Assembly (NCBI GenBank): GCA_027924585.1
Contig: BSBM01000904.1
Span: forward strand, 16,761,501-16,825,500
DNA length: 64,000 bases
Source: Larix kaempferi
Taxonomy: Eukaryota > Streptophyta > Pinopsida > Pinales > Pinaceae
Direction: 5' to 3'
Below, piece by piece: positions 42,401 through 55,956 of the stretch (positions within the stretch are counted from its first letter, which is position 1; every line of letters begins with the position of its first letter). Position numbers and translations under genes: made by a program. The notes beneath the pieces were generated by a model. That model saw nothing but the letters and a program-made list of their open reading frames with translations. It ran no database searches and was not told where the DNA came from.

Positions 42401-43385
42401 TCTTCAGAACTCAAAGCCATATATGATTTATCCCAGTCTGCGGTGTAGTAGCCCCCGGACTTATTCATAGACCAACCCAGAATATCAGTTTAATTTTTAA
42501 TTCTTGTGTCCGTTTCTTAGCTCCTCAAGATATGATGCCCACTGACTGGCATGGTCACCTACCAGGCCCAACACTTAAGCTGAAAACCACTTCTGATGCC
42601 ACAGGTCTGTAGAATTCCTGTCAGCAGTTTGATTTAGAGTAAAAAGATCCAGCTCATGTTGGTGACTGATCAGATTATCAGGAAGAAATATGCTATTTCC
42701 ACAGCCTATGTCACAGGGTTTGCCGAATTTGAACCTCCAGGTTCGAAATTTGGCTAACCTCAACCAAAAATTGAATTCATTGAGGTTCCTGAATCATAGC
42801 ATATGTCTTTGGGAGCCATGACATATGTGGGTTGGTGTGACTTGATGCTTTCACTGCTGTGATATCTAACTACATCTCAATAAAAACGACTGTTGTATAC
42901 ATAAATATGGCAATTGTATATCTCCAATGGCAGTATTATATAATTTATATATGGGCAGCTTTATTCTTTCCCCCAGAGGGCAGTATGGTATAGTTTGGCA
43001 GTTGCATTCCTTTCCCTGGTGGTATTCCTTCTTTGTGTATTCCCTTCCTGATGGCTACATCTTTAAGTGTATTTTGTTGATGCAAGCGCAGAGCTATTAG
43101 CAGTACTCACTTGCCTGTCCCTGCTTGGTTCATTTGTTCGTCTAGGCCCAATTCATCTTTTCTCTAATTCCCCCAATTAATGATAGTAGGGCAATTATTC
43201 TTGATTTGTTGAGAAATACAGTGACAATACCATAGTAGTGAGCTCAACTTAAGGTAAACTTCTACTTTATTATTTGGTATTCCTTATAACTGTTATTAGT
43301 GGATTCCTTGGTATCATACAATAATAATGTTATTATTACGATAAATAATAAATATATTTTATTTATTATAATAAAATATAAATAT
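39496..43385 (+). other. Probable intron of the ATI-like gene; no other gene seen
   Basis: The sequence is T-rich and fairly free of recognisable transposons, unlike the rest of the window. The donor GTATCT at 39496 begins it. I looked for an acceptor followed by a conserved ATI C-terminal segment and did not find one. The few open frames on either strand are short and without domains. An AT-rich stretch lies at about 43320-43410. Confidence 0.5.
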
Positions 43386-43739
43386 TAAATTGTTTTATTT
43401 ATATATTTTTTCCTCAGAGAAAAAAGTATTTGTATTTCCAGTAAGAAATAAAATCCAATCCTCATTAGATCACAACAAAACATCTGTCCTTCCCAGAACC
43501 ATCTAAACTGGAAAAAGCTTCCATCCTCAGCACAAAATAGGATCTGTTTGTAGATAAAAAATCTTAATGTTCAGAGACCAAAGGTCCTCTGTCCATATAT
43601 ATAGACTGTACCCTAAGCATATCAAAGTTCAAAATTTTACATCAAAATACAGATCAGAATGATCCTACTTCCCAGCAAAGTCATTTGACAAGAAAAACTA
43701 CATCAAGAAAACAAAAAGTATTCAGGACTTCCATCTGTC

Positions 43740-46700
43740 TTAGAGATCATATAAGGAACAGTTCTTTGATGAGACCACAGTTCCATTCCTATATTCATCT
43801 TCTTGAAGCTGAGAGAGGACCTCAGATAGACTTTCCTTTGATAAAGAATCTGCTAATTCGTTGAACTGTCTAAAGATATGAGCAAAGGAAATGTGCTGGA
43901 AATGAGCTGCAACTTCCCTTAAGTGATTGGCTAGATTGAAAAGGCTATACTTTTGCACCTGGTTTTCACCTCTTATCCATCGGATAGTTAACTCAGAATC
44001 CCCATAAATCTGGAGATTAGTAAAATCTTTGTGTAGAGCAGATTTCATCAATAGGAGAAGTGCCTCAAATTCTCCATAATTGTTAGAGCCCTGGCCCAGA
44101 AAAGCCCTGCCAGAAAAAGTAGTGATCATCTGACATAAAACATAACCAACTCCACACAGCAGCCCATTATTTTGACTGGCACCATCAAAAAAACCCCATG
44201 GGGTTGACTTTTCAATCTGAGGTGGATTCGGTGTTCTGACCTTATGCACTGGAGCAGAAGTCTGAAAATAGTGCAGTGGGGAGAGGGCTTGTGCAGAGAC
44301 CTGAAAGCTGGGGACAAACTTATCTTCAAAAATGCATTCATTTCTAGCAATTCAAATTTTCCAGAGAACCAAAAAGGGCGCAGCTCTATATTGCTGTAAA
44401 TCACCTCTTTCAAACCATTCAGTGAAATTTTGCAAAAAAACACCTTTAGATCACAGGCGTTGAAGACCTAAAGTAGATTCCACATTCCTCCACACCTGTA
44501 CAGTGAAAGGGCAGACACAGAATAAATGCTGTATGGTTTCACTATCATACTTACAAAGGCAGCGCCACCCAGGACCTTCCAATCTCTCTTTTTGGAGGCT
44601 GTCCCAGGTTGGGACTCTGTTCTTCAGGATTAGCCATAGAAGAAGAGTACTTTTGGCAGTGGCTTTTACTTTCCAAAGCTTCTTCATCCACCACTCTACA
44701 GCCAAAAGTCTAGGGGCCTGTTGTGCCTCATAAGTTCATAACCCAAAGATACCTGATAGTCACTGCCTTCCCCCTGCCAGGACCAAGCCAATTCATCAGG
44801 TTCTCATGGTATTCTTATGTGAGCTTTCTTCAGAGCATCAATAAAACTTTCCCATACCTGTACATGAATGCCTTCCAAGGCAACCTCCTGAGCTGATAAC
44901 CAGCCTTGAGCCCAGATAGTAGATTCTTCCTCTTTGACAATTTTATTCAAAGTGCACAAGCCTCTCAATTTGAGACGATCCAGTACCTCGGGGGGAAGAA
45001 AAATTTGATGACTTCATCCTAAAATTGCATCTGTCTTACATGAGAACCTGCACCAACTTTCCAAGACAAGTGATCTCCAATAACTGAAAAAGCAGAGGTG
45101 AGAGCCTTCCAATGGTTAGAGCTTTGATGAGGAGACTTCCTTGGACTTCTGTCCAATCAATCAAACTTAGAGGGGCCATATATTTTTTTTGTATAATCCT
45201 GCACCAAAGACTGTCTTTAGTGAAGATTTGCCATAAGGATTTGGCAGCAAGGGATTTGCCAAACTTAATAAGATCTCTGATTCCCCACCCTCCAATTTTT
45301 TTGGGTTTTGCAATTAAATCCCAGCAAGCTAAGTGAGCACCTTTGTATTCTGGACTTCCTTTCCATAGGTAATTTGCACAGATTCTCTTAATTTTGCTCA
45401 AGATTCCTTTTGGGATAGAAGCAAGGGTGTGCTAGTGTACTGGGATTGCTGCAATTACAGACTTAATCGAAACCAACCTGCCTCCCCCTAGAAATCCATC
45501 TATTACATGACTGATTTATTCTGCCCTCAATTCTATAGATGAGCCAAAACCAATCTGCTTTCCTGTAGCTGTTAGACTTAAGGTTGAAGTCAAGTATTTG
45601 ATACCTCCCCCACAGTCCTGCAAAGGAATATGGAAAAGTCTTGCCAGCTATCCGAGAGAGGGTCATCCAAACCAAAGGAGAGGACAGATGATGGTGAGCC
45701 TAAGGAATGGCTCGAAACTTTGACAGAAATCAAACCCTCACTGCAGTATCTCCATCACAAGATGCCAATGATCTTCACTGTGGATTCTCAGATAATTCTA
45801 GATTTTTCCAAGTTTACTACCATCCCTGTAACAGAGGGAAAAATAGTTAATGTCTTTTAGAACCTGCTCTTCTCTTGCATTCCCTTGGCCAAAAAGAAGA
45901 ATATCATCAACAAAAAGGAGATGAGAGACAGCAATATTTCTGGTGATTCTAACCCCCTGAAGCTGGCCTTGGGATCTAGCCTAATAAATAGGCCTACTGA
46001 GGCTCTCAGCAACAAGCAGAAACATGTAGGGGGATAAAGGGCATCCCTGCCTTATTCCTCTGGATGGGAGAAAGAAAGGGGAGGCAGACCCATTGATGAG
46101 AACAGAGAAGCTGGCAGAACAGACACAGCTCATAATCCACTTGACAAATTTAAGTGAAAAACCAACATATAGCAGTAAAAGTCAGAGAAAAATCCAGGAG
46201 ACATGATCATAAGCCTTGGAGAGATCAAGTTTAAGAACAAAGGCAGGGATGGAAGACACCTTAATGGAGTGAAGGGCCTCCTGATCAGACCCAATGGCTT
46301 CAGGGATAAGCCTTCCTTCAGGAAAACCAAACTGTTCAGGACCTATAAATCTGGACAAAATATGCTTGATCCTCATTGCAATCACTTTAGATATTATGTT
46401 GTATGCACAATTGCATAGAGCAATTGACCTAAAACCATCAAAGGAGTCCGGTCAATCCTTTTTCGGAATTAGAGTTAAAAAAGTAGAATTGAGACTTCTC
46501 GGAATCTTACCATGTGATCCGACCTCTTCCACCAGCCTGAGGAGATGAAGATCATCACCCACCAAGTCAAAAGATTAAGAAAAATTCAATTGGCCACCCA
46601 TCTGGGCCTGGGCTTCTTTCTTTTGGAAGGTGGTCATTACCTTAAGGAGTTCCTCCTTAAATACTTCCTTGAACAGAGCAACATTATCTTCAGCCTCCAC

Positions 46701-48000
46701 CATTCTAGGAAAAGAAGATATGACCTTTAAAGTGTCACCCATATTCTCATTCTCAAATTCCTTGAGTAATGAGGAGAAGTGCCTTACCCCTAAATCTGCC
46801 AGGTCATGAAAACCTTGAATTGTGTTTCACTCCTCATCCTTTAGATCCCAAATAGAGTTAATGCTTTTCCTATGATTTGCAAACTTGTGAAAAAATTTAG
46901 TGTTTTGATCACCTGAAGAGAGCCAAGTAGCTCTGCTTTTGATCCTCTAGTATTTCTCTCTGTCTAAAAGCAGTTTGGATTTCCGAGATTCCAACCCTTA
47001 AATTGTTGAGGCAGACTCTTCAGTAAAAGAACTATCAGAGTATTATTTGTAGAGGTTTTCCAAGTCTTATTCAATTTGTCTCAGAGTCCTGCCCCTTGAG
47101 ACCAGACGCTCACGGGCCCATGGAATGACCCCTTCCTTTATCAATTTTAAGGACTTCACAAATTGAATACAAGCAGAGTCCTCTAGACCTAGATCAAAAT
47201 TCTTCCAAGAATTCTATACCAATTTCTTAAAGTCTTCATCCTCCGCCCAAGCAGGGTTAAACTTAAAAGGAGCACTAGGTTTGAAACTTTGACCCCACCA
47301 AGACCCATCTCCAAAAGAATAGGGAAGTGATCATAAACCCTTGAGGGCTCCACCCATGATACAATATTGCATAGAGATTCCATAAGAGAACGATGAATGA
47401 GATATTTGTCCAAATGCTTTGCAATGCTTGCAACCCCTGCACGATTATTAACCCAGGTTGGCGAGATCTCTAAGGGTTCAATGTCCACCAGACCCTTTGA
47501 TTCGAAAAGATCCATAAAGAAACCAGCTGAATGGTCAACCCTAGCTGAAGAGCCATATATCTCACCTCTGTTTAATGTAAGATTCAAGTCTCCCTCGAGG
47601 ATGAGCTCCTCAACCCTAATCCAATCACATGCTAGCAAGGACGACCATAAGTCTTCTTAGCCCTCATAAGGACCATAAATGTTAAGAAGTTGAAAAGATT
47701 TGTCAAGTTTATGATTGTACCTAGAGTGCAAAGACCTGAAAAGGTTGCAAAAGCATTTGTTAGTGTCAAAGAGGGATTCCATCCTATCACCACACCACCA
47801 GAGATCCCAAAAGAATCCAAAGGCACAAAGTTCCAATTTACTAGCATTTTCCTCAATATCTTAGTTGCATTGCCACCTCCACCCATGGTCTCTTAGAGAA
47901 CAATCACATTAGGTTTGTTGGTGTCAAAGAGCCTCTTGAGGGCCACTTTTTTTGGCTTGCCCCCCTAAACCACACACATTGTAGGAAAGAATATTCTTAA
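43740..48000 (-). pseudogene. LINE ORF2: endonuclease, RT, zf-RVT, RNase H
   Basis: The EN region begins near 48000 with ILSYNVCGLGGQAKKVALKR; the start methionine is not obvious. EGDLNLTLNRGE, WVNNRAGVASIAKHLDKYLI and VYDHFPILLEM (the SDH motif as YDH) follow. RT shows FIGPEQFGFPEGRLI, VLKLDLSKAYDHVSWIF, RQGCPLSPYMF and FVDDILLFGQG (45901-45920). The thumb has KPKKIGGWGIRDLIKFGKSL. The zf-RVT region (44705-44451) has CLCKYDSETIQHLFCVCP. RNase H (44249-43740) is fully open with GFFDGASQNNG, NNYGEFEALLLL, IYGDSELTIRW and FNELADSLSKESL. Stops and frameshifts upstream make the protein unmakeable as a whole. Confidence 0.88.
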
Positions 48001-48242
48001 AGCAACCCCTCCTGGGGTATTCGTTGCTCTAAGGACCCCAAAAATAAGGCTTTGCTTGCCTTGGTTGACTTCTCGAATAGTCTAAGCTTGAGCATGTTTT
48101 AAGGTAGATTTATGTCTTGCTTTGGAGCCACCAGGCTCCTTCAACGCATCCAGATCCAAGCCTCCTCACTGAGAGTTTAGAAGAGAGTGATGAGCAGATC
48201 TGGGTGGGAGGTCCTAATTATTAATGACCACCTCCCATACTT

Positions 48243-49100
48243 TTGGAAGGCTACACTTCATTCCCAGAATTACTAGTTGATCTTGATAGAGTCCATAGAT
48301 TGCTATCTCTTGAATCTAAATCATTGGAGAGATCTACCACCATGGATTTAGGAGGAAAAAGGCCTCTTGCAAAAGGGGAATCTATCATGGTAGGCCTCAT
48401 CAATTTTGAGGTTTCCTCTTGGCCTAGCACCAAATTTGAGGCCCTAGATCTTCCAACCAGATTGTCCACCTTTTTGACAGGAGAGGCAGCAAAAAGGGAA
48501 AAACTGACCTTAGGCTTGCTAGACTTCCACAAATCATCTAGTTCTTGTTTTTGGGAAGGGGAAAGGCCGAGGGAGTCTAAAGAAAGCAAGTCTTGGGAAG
48601 CCTTTCCCTTCAAAGGAATAACTAGTGAGCCAATGTGGACCTCCTCTTTTCGGTCTAAATCCTCCTTCGAGGCAAGTCCAACAACTTCCTGGGTTGACTC
48701 CATCACAGGTTTCAGAGGAGGGAGAGACCGAGAAGAAGGGTCTTTCCCATCATGGCTACTAGAAACCCTAGGAGATTTCACTTTCCATACCTTCTTCACA
48801 AAGGTTTTATTGCAATCCTGAAATGTATGCCATACAAAAGGCAACGAACACATCGGAAAGGGAAGTTCACATAATCAAGAATCTATAGGTGCTTGGAGGA
48901 TCCCAAATCAATCTCCATTGATTCAAATAAACCCAAGCTAACATTGATTTCAACCTAGATTTTCCCTTTTCCACAGAGTGAGCACCCTCAAAGCTCTGTG
49001 CCACCTTCTTCAACTTCTCATCCACTAAAGCAGTCTCCTTCAAACCCAATGAAGTCGAAATAAGGGGGCTTTTCACCTCATGCCTAGTCTCGTTCTTAAG
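48243..49100 (-). pseudogene. LINE ORF1, C-terminal half
   Basis: The - strand has a knuckle-like FPFRCVRCLLYGIHFR at about 48860-48810, keeping the first two cysteines, with a frameshift before the last. A 200-residue open frame follows (48853-48251) that is rich in Ser, Lys and Asp (KSPRVSSSHDGKDPSSRSLP, DLDSRDSNLWTLS). This is typical of the disordered ORF1 tail. DUF4283 should lie upstream, but I see only traces between 49100 and 49500. The part is assigned by position before ORF2 and by the knuckle. Confidence 0.6.
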
Positions 49101-49835
49101 CTAAGAGGAACCCACAACGGCAAGAGAAACCCTACTCCACCAACTTCAACACCAGGGGCAAAATCCTGCACTTCAGAGCTTTCCTTGCTAGAGCAACACA
49201 AGATAGAAGTAACTAGGCCTTGTCTGAAGCGTGCGAGAGAGGAAGCACTGACAATGACCTTCTCGTACTTCCATTGAATAACCCACTGCCTTCGCTGCCC
49301 ACCAAACCACTAGCCTTAGCCGCATGTGTTGTAGGTTCCACATGTGCAAAAATTTCATCCTTAGTTAGCGAATCTTCGCTTTAGTCCCCAAGGGGGTCAT
49401 TTTGCCATCAGACACATCTTCAGAGCAGCAGGACAAGGTTCCGTAGGGACATCCACTTAGGGTTCCCTAGGGCCTCCCATAAATATTGAATACTTACCTA
49501 AGATGCAAAATAATGAAAAGTAAATTGCAAATTACAAACCCATTTCCCATTTTGAAGATTACTAGAATGTTCTAAATTGTTTTACGTATATATATAAAAT
49601 ATATTATAAATTATAATTTATATTGTAAAAGTATGTATATGGACGAACTTAATGGTGAACCTTATTTGAAGTTCATGAGGGAATTCAAATTCGAATCTAA
49701 TTTCATTGTTGTTGAATCCAAACTCGAACTCGAACCATGTGACTTAGTCCACAACCTAGTATGGCATTTGTCCCAATGTGTACAACTCTTTCGTTGCCAA
49801 CTCTCCAAGCAAGGTACTTACCAATGATAGGAAAT

Positions 49836-50215
49836 GCTAGAGTTAAGGCTTGCTAGTGATTGGGAGCATTTTTTAGACTCTTTCTGTCATTCCTAATCCA
49901 ATCCAACAAGGAATCAAGAGAGAGGTACTTCTTAAAAATGATTCGCTATCAAAGACTATCCCTATTTAAGAGATTCCAAAGATTTTTTTTTGCTAGAGCA
50001 GAACCAAATAAATATATATGTTTGAGGCCCCAACCACCTTCACCTTTTGGTTGTGCCAAAGTTTGCCATTTTACAAAATGGTAGCTCCCCTGGTCTGAAT
50101 TCCCTTTCCAAAGAAATTTATAGCAAGCTTTCCTAATCTTCTCCAATATCCCTTGGGGAATGTGTGCATCACAGTTCCATGCCTTTTTGTGGAGTGTGGG
50201 AGAACTGATCCATTA
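49836..50215 (-). pseudogene. Fragment of another LINE (RT thumb region)
   Basis: The - strand reads MEKIRKACYKFLWKGNSDQG, then FVKWQTLAQPKGEGGWGLKH and FGSALAKKNLWNLLNRDSL. This is the region after the RT active site, the same as ELGGWGLKN and KIGGWGIRDL in the larger LINEs here. Nothing before or after it in LINE order is present. The protein differs from the neighbouring LINE, so it is a separate, older scrap. No target duplication was found. Confidence 0.75.
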
Positions 50216-50289
50216 TTGGATTTTTTTTTCTAGGTAATGATGCCTGGGTAAACTTCCCAGGCACTTCCCCTCATTTCCAGGATGGTACC

Positions 50290-51047
50290 TGTTGCGTACT
50301 AAGTCATACTTAGTTGGATTTCAAGTGAGCCGACGAAGAATGATCAAGTGTACTTGGTCATATCAGAGTTCAAAAGTCCATTAGGCCTTCTAGGCCCTTT
50401 ATTTTTTGTACCACATGTTCATACCCCCTTGGGGGAATTGTAATAAAATGTGCTAGCATGGTAACTGTATGTAAAAGAGTCAGCTTCCTAGGACTTAGAC
50501 ATCAATCCGACTAGCCTAGAGTGTTTTTTCCCTTGTTAATTATTTGTTGTTGAACAAATGACTAATAATTTTTCAAGTTTTTCACTCGTACCTCCAATGT
50601 TGGGGTGGTCATCTTGGTGTCTCGGCCTTAGGAGGTTATTAGAGCCCAAGTGTCAGTGTATTTGACCATGCTAGACATTAGAATTGAGTCATATGGACAT
50701 GTGCTAGGTCCTCCAAAGTATTTCTATGTTCTGAGAAAAATATTTTTTTTTTTCCCGCAAATTTAGACTATTTTTTAATAGTTCAAATGAAAAAATAAAA
50801 AAATGGAATAAAAATGTGGTTAGGAGGTCAATTTGGCCGTGGGGGTGCTTGTTTTCTAACTCAGAGCACCCACTTTACCCCTAGACCCACTTTCCTAAGT
50901 GTTTAAAGTGATTTATTTTTCACTTAATTAACTTTTGCTCGAAAAACCCAAAAAAGTGACAAATAATTGGGAAATATTCCAAGATCCCAATTTCTTAAAT
51001 CAGTGGGAGTGTGCCTGGAGTGTGTTGGTTGAGTTGGCAATGGAACT
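50290..51047 (+). repeat. Partial LTR of family X
   Basis: The start TGTTGCGTACTAAGTCATAC corresponds to the start of the insert at 52636. Both share AATAAAATGT(G/A)CTAGCATGG, GAGTCATATGGACATGTGCT and TTTTCTAACTCAGAGCACCC in the same order. The sequence breaks off at 51047, where the Athila-like element begins. The rest presumably lies beyond the window, past that element's right end. Confidence 0.75.
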
Positions 51048-52635
51048 TGTTATCACACGTACTCTAGTTGCCGCTAGATATATCCCATCCGGGACGGTAG
51101 AGGAAGGCAACCAGGCAGGTGACACCTGCAAACACCAAGCCCACCGCTCTAGGAACGGTTGTCACTCCGAACAAGGTGCTTGTCGCTTTAGACAAGGCAC
51201 GTAGCCGAGTCAAGGGGGAGACCCTATTCGACTAGCTAAGGTCAAGGCTCAAAATTAGACACTCAACCCCCAAAAGAAGAGCAATGAAAACAAAAGGTGA
51301 ATGTCTATAATGTCCTAAGAGCCTTTCCAACTGGAAGACTGAAATTGTGAGTGAAATTAGAGCATTCAATTGACTTATTTCATATCTGATGTATGCATAA
51401 AGATAGTAGATTTGAAGGAATAGATGGCTGGAAATTAACGCAAGGACCAAAATTATGCTAGAAGTGGAAAATGGATTTTTGCCTATGGGGGAAAATGACT
51501 CAAAACACTTAGGCATGCATGGCAGAAGTAAAATTAACGATTTAAGTAGCACTTCTAGCGATTATAACTTGGTAGTAGATGATATTAAGTCAATACACAA
51601 CAAAACCAAGGATACCCACAACCCGAAAATCACCCCAAGCAGCGTGACAGGCGAAATGCGCAAGGAGGACGCAATCAAAAAATTAACCGGAGCCTAAGGG
51701 ATGGGTAAATGGAGTCGAAAAAGGATGGAATTTTAGATTTAGTCTTTTAAAATTAAATGTGAAGAGGGTTTTAAATAAAAACAGGATTCTAACGGTCAGA
51801 TTTTTAGATTTTAATTTTTACTTGGTTTTTTTTATGTTTCAGCTCAGCAACAACTACAGAAATCTAAATGGAGAAACAAGCGTGAGGAGCGTACCTGAAA
51901 TAATGGTGAGTGGATGAAGTTTGCATGAAGACTACCTCCAAAGTTCAAGTGTTGAGCAACCAACGTTTTTCCTTAGCTTTTGAACAAGCCAGATGACCAA
52001 GTGCGCCCTTGCAACCTGCCCCAAAAGGAGATAAATCAGAAATTTGAAGCAAATAACAAGTTAGCACAACAAATAAGAGACAAATAATGAAGGAAATTGA
52101 GAAGCAAAATGCAATTTCAACTCCCTTGTTTAAATTCCGGAGAGCAAGAGCAAGAGCAAGAGTGGAGTTGCTGCTCCAAGTGTTGAGCCCTTCTCAGGAT
52201 GGCCTCTCTACCTGCAAATCGAATTAGCTGGTAATGGTGGGAAAAACAACTAAATCACTCAACAATGCAATGGCAAGTAGATATCAGTCATAACAATGCA
52301 CATCCATACACACAATATCTCAAGAGCTTCGGAAGAATCGCTTCTCTATTTAGTCTCAAGTGTCACAAAAATGCCCAAGAGAGCTACAAAATGGGTGAAC
52401 TTCTCCCTAAATAGAGAAGCCTCACTACAAGATCCCTAGCCAAAGTGATGAACGACTGAGATCTAATCCGTCAATGAGGAGATCAACCACTGAGATAACA
52501 TCGAAAACACACCAAGAGAGGGGGGGCGAATTGCCCAAGTGCACCCATGTAGAGTGAGGGGAACAACATATGGTGTAACACATCAAGTGCGGACACCTAG
52601 GGGGTGACTTTAGGCTGTTTTAGCCCCCTAGGTCC
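51048..52635 (-). repeat. 3' LTR of the Athila-like element, first part
   Basis: This matches 61831-63411 closely over its full length, including CCGCTCTAGGAACGGTTGTC and the CTAGGGGGTGACTTTAGGC end. It is split at GGTCC by the family X insert and continues at 55957. Confidence 0.9.
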
Positions 52636-55600
52636 CGTTACCAGCTAAGTTGTATTTAATTGGATTATCAAGCGAGCGGGCAGAGTTGAACATGTTACAT
52701 GTTCATTTTTGACGATTTGATGTCTAGCTGGCTTTTTAAAGGCCCCTTTTTTAATTTTTTCCACATGTCCATGGCCCTGCGGGGTTTGTAATAAAATGTA
52801 CTAGCATGGTGTTTTGTAAAGGACTTGGTTCCCTAGGACTTTTTAGCTAAGTCAGGTATTCCAAGGAGTTTTTTCACCTATAAATTATGTCTTGCGTTAT
52901 TGCATAACATAATTCTTGGGCTTTTCTCCTGCTCCTCCAAAGCTGGAATGTCTGGGGAGGCTGACGGACCTTAGGGGATTGTTAAAGTGCATGGGTCAAT
53001 GTATATGAACATGCTAGACATTGTTTTTGAGTCATATGGACATGTGCTAAGTCCCCCTAGGTGTTTTTTTAAAATTTTCGGCAGGGTTTATTTTTTCCGT
53101 AAATTGGGCCATTTTTTAATGGTTCAATTTAAAAATTTGTAATTGGCCTAGAAGTGGCATCTGGAGGTCTTTTTTGCCTTAGGGGTGCTCATTTTCTAAC
53201 TCAGAGCACCCCCTTAACCCCTAAACCCACTTTTCCTAATGTTTGGGTGCTTAAATTTTTACCTATGGCCAAAAAACCCCAAAAAGTCATAAAAAAATAA
53301 AAAGAAGTGAAAAATGACTTAAAAAATATTTCCAATTTTGGAGGAGTTAGAGGTTTGAAATATTTCAGCTATGTTTTAGGAGTTGTAAGAGTTGATTTTG
53401 GAAAGATTTCGGACAGCTATATTAGTGGGATTACTTCTCCATTTAAGGGGGGCATATTTCCCAAAATTGGGCACCTTCAATCATGGAATTTGCAGTTATG
53501 TTTATGGGCTGTCACATGGCTGATTTTTAGCTGATTTGGGGCTGATTTTGGCAGCCCATTACATGGGAGTGGGCAACCCCATTTGCTCCACGAGTTATGC
53601 CACTCACTCCACCCATTCCTCCTCAACTTGGGCACCCCCTCTCCTTGAGTTTTTCTATATAAGCAAATTCATTCTCATTGTTTTCTCATGAGAAGGTGGA
53701 ACCTTTGCTCTTACTATTGTAATATCTTTGCATTTGTTTATGAATAAAAGGCTTTGGAGGCAATTCTATGTGTGGATTCTCATGGTGTGGATGATCATGT
53801 TCTATTTTTATATATGAGGTAATCTGTGTCTTTACATGTTTATTCGTGCTTGTTTATTGATCAATCACTAGCTTTTGAAGGAGATGTTGAGCTTAGTAAG
53901 GTAAAGATAGTGTAATCTATTTCATTATTTTTACTATTGGTTATCATAGAGTGCTTAGAGTTCAATGTCATTTTTGTTTAAATGTTTGAATGTAGTTCTC
54001 TATTTTAGTCTACACTAGTGCATTTGATCTTGCTTGTGTGAGTTGTCTTTTGTGTCTACAGGTTGCTGATCCGAAGAGTTGGTGGAGCTTGCTTGCATCC
54101 ATTGGTCTTCAAGGTTGATCCAAGGAGAACTAGTCCCATTGATCCCCACAGTGGAGGACTCCATAGCCCAAATTCGAGATATTCCTTCTTCTTCTCATCA
54201 ACACAAAAAATCTTCAAATCTTTCTTGGTTACTTTGGTTTGCATATTTCAGACCCAATTCTTATTTAAATATCATAAGTAGGTCTGATTTTTATATTAGA
54301 TCTTGAGTTCATCTTTAAGAAAAATCTTTGTCTAGGTTTAATTGATGCATGCTTCTTGTTTAAATGCATTTTGAATATTTTAAGGGCTGAAACAAGTAGT
54401 TTGTTTTATTGTACTTAATGTTTATATGGCTGATTTAAAGAGCTGATAATTTGCAGCCCTCAAAGGCTTGCAAAGATCCCAAGTAACAAGGCCTCAAGCA
54501 CTTGTTTTACTTGGTTAAATTCCGTTTTTTTAACTTAGAATTTTAACTTAGATTTTTCTGGGTTTTTTGCAGATGTCCCAAATACACTCCTAAAGTGTTT
54601 TTGGGCGTCTTTTACTGATGTTTGCTTGCTGGTTTGCAGCATTTGACGAACAGGTAGAGAAAAATGCTGGCCAAATTTCAAGGATCCAGGGCATTCGGAG
54701 CACCTAGATTTAAATTTTTCTGAGTCGGATACCTTTTCTCTCCTATTTTGTAAGCCACTAAGTTAGTAAAAGACTGGGGCATTTCTATTGCATTGTAACT
54801 AAGCCATTAAACGAGAACAAGTGGTCTAGCCAAGCGTCCACACCCCATCCCCCCAGGGGGGGAAACTGTGTCGACTCAATTTTCGTGGTTTGCAATTTTT
54901 TAGTTTAGATTTCATTTCTGCACTTAATAAAAATCAAACTAGGCTTAAAATTAACCTTGTTGGTCCATTCCACTGGCGAGCCACAAGTTCACTCAAAACA
55001 TAGTTTTTATCATTTTTTTTACAAGCTCAAACACCCCCCTTGCTTTCCCGAAGTAGGGTTTCTGTACAAAGGCTTGCCCGAATACGTGCCTGAAAAGAGA
55101 CTCTTGGGGTTTAAAAAGATAAAATTTTGGTTCATAAAATTTTCTAAAAATACTAAGGTCTTCTCTCGTATGCTCTATGGCCAACTTGCAGCTCAGTCTG
55201 ATCCAGTTGGTACGCATCAGAAAGGGGGAGATGGCTAGTAATAGGATCTAACACCGCCCCGAATAAAAATACCTTTATGTGAAAATCTGGCACATCGCGA
55301 ACATTTTGTTGTCGTGGGAAAATTTCTCTGAAGGCTTGGACAAAACTGAGTAGTGACCTCTTGGAAACCGTTAGGCTTGCCCTCGTTGGTACAGCATCTG
55401 AACACCTCCTTGAGACTCCGATTCAGCCCAAGTCTGAGAGGGAAGCCACACATCAAAATTCCGGACATGTTCCCCATACCTTTGCGTATATTGGGAACCC
55501 ACCAGCCATAATAAAAAGATCACTTTCACATTAATTCTAAAATAAACCAAGAACACTTGCACAACATCTACTTTTCTGCTCATGCATCTATTTCGACTCC

Positions 55601-55951
55601 GTTATAAGGTATTGGTCTATATTGATATTATTTCATGTTATTGACAAATGTTGCAAATGAATGATGATATTAGTGAATGGGAGCAAATGATGTATTGATG
55701 AATGATTGTCTTGCTTTATATAAGTATATGCTGCTTTTATCTTGGTTATCAAAAAATATTTTTTCTAACTCCTAGATTAGACACCTTAGCTTTTATTTTT
55801 AGGGTCCAACCCCTTGGCTTCGCTAGGAAAGCCTAGATGGAGGATTCGAGTCCCAAGTGACAACACTTGACTTTGACTTGCCCCCAAGGCCACACCAGCA
55901 GCTTGAAGACTTTTGCTGCATTTTCCCCAAGTGTGGAACCAAGCGGCAACA
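52636..55951 (+). mobile_element. Family X LTR insertion (solo LTR or deleted element)
   Basis: GGTCC flanks the insert at 52631-52635 and 55952-55956. It begins CGTTACC (first base apparently changed from T) and ends GGCAACA. On the + strand a TATA box CTATATAAG (53655-53663) and AATAAA (53743-53748) stand at LTR-like spacing, so U3 and R are readable. I find no coding domain and no second copy of its start, so a 3.3-kb solo LTR or an internally deleted copy both fit. A possible U5 or leader feature is CACTGGCGAGCCACAAG near 54970. Confidence 0.7.
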
Positions 55952-55956
55952 GGTCC

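Larger units (their letters stand above)
43407..49572 (-). mobile_element. Full-length L1-type LINE
   Basis: A 21-bp duplication with two mismatches flanks the element (43386-43406, 49573-49593). Read on the - strand it has a 5' part, ORF1 (about 49100-48243), ORF2 (about 48000-43740) and a 3' UTR of about 330 bases. The 3' end reads ACTTTTTTCTCTGAGGAAAA. That resembles the 3' end of the LINE at 16696, so the two may share a 3'-end type. It is 6.17 kb without nested insertions. It has frameshifts throughout, but its RNase H and parts of ORF1 are still open. Confidence 0.9.

Noticed and set aside
39602-43385. Search for the second ATI exon or another gene
   Set aside because: No segment combined an acceptor with ATI-like C-terminal sequence; the open frames at 40021-40461 and 40412-41112 have no recognisable domain.
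54063-55217. Short open frames in family X (up to 93 codons)
   Set aside because: They lie in U5 or leader-like DNA, overlap on both strands, and show no retroelement protein motif.
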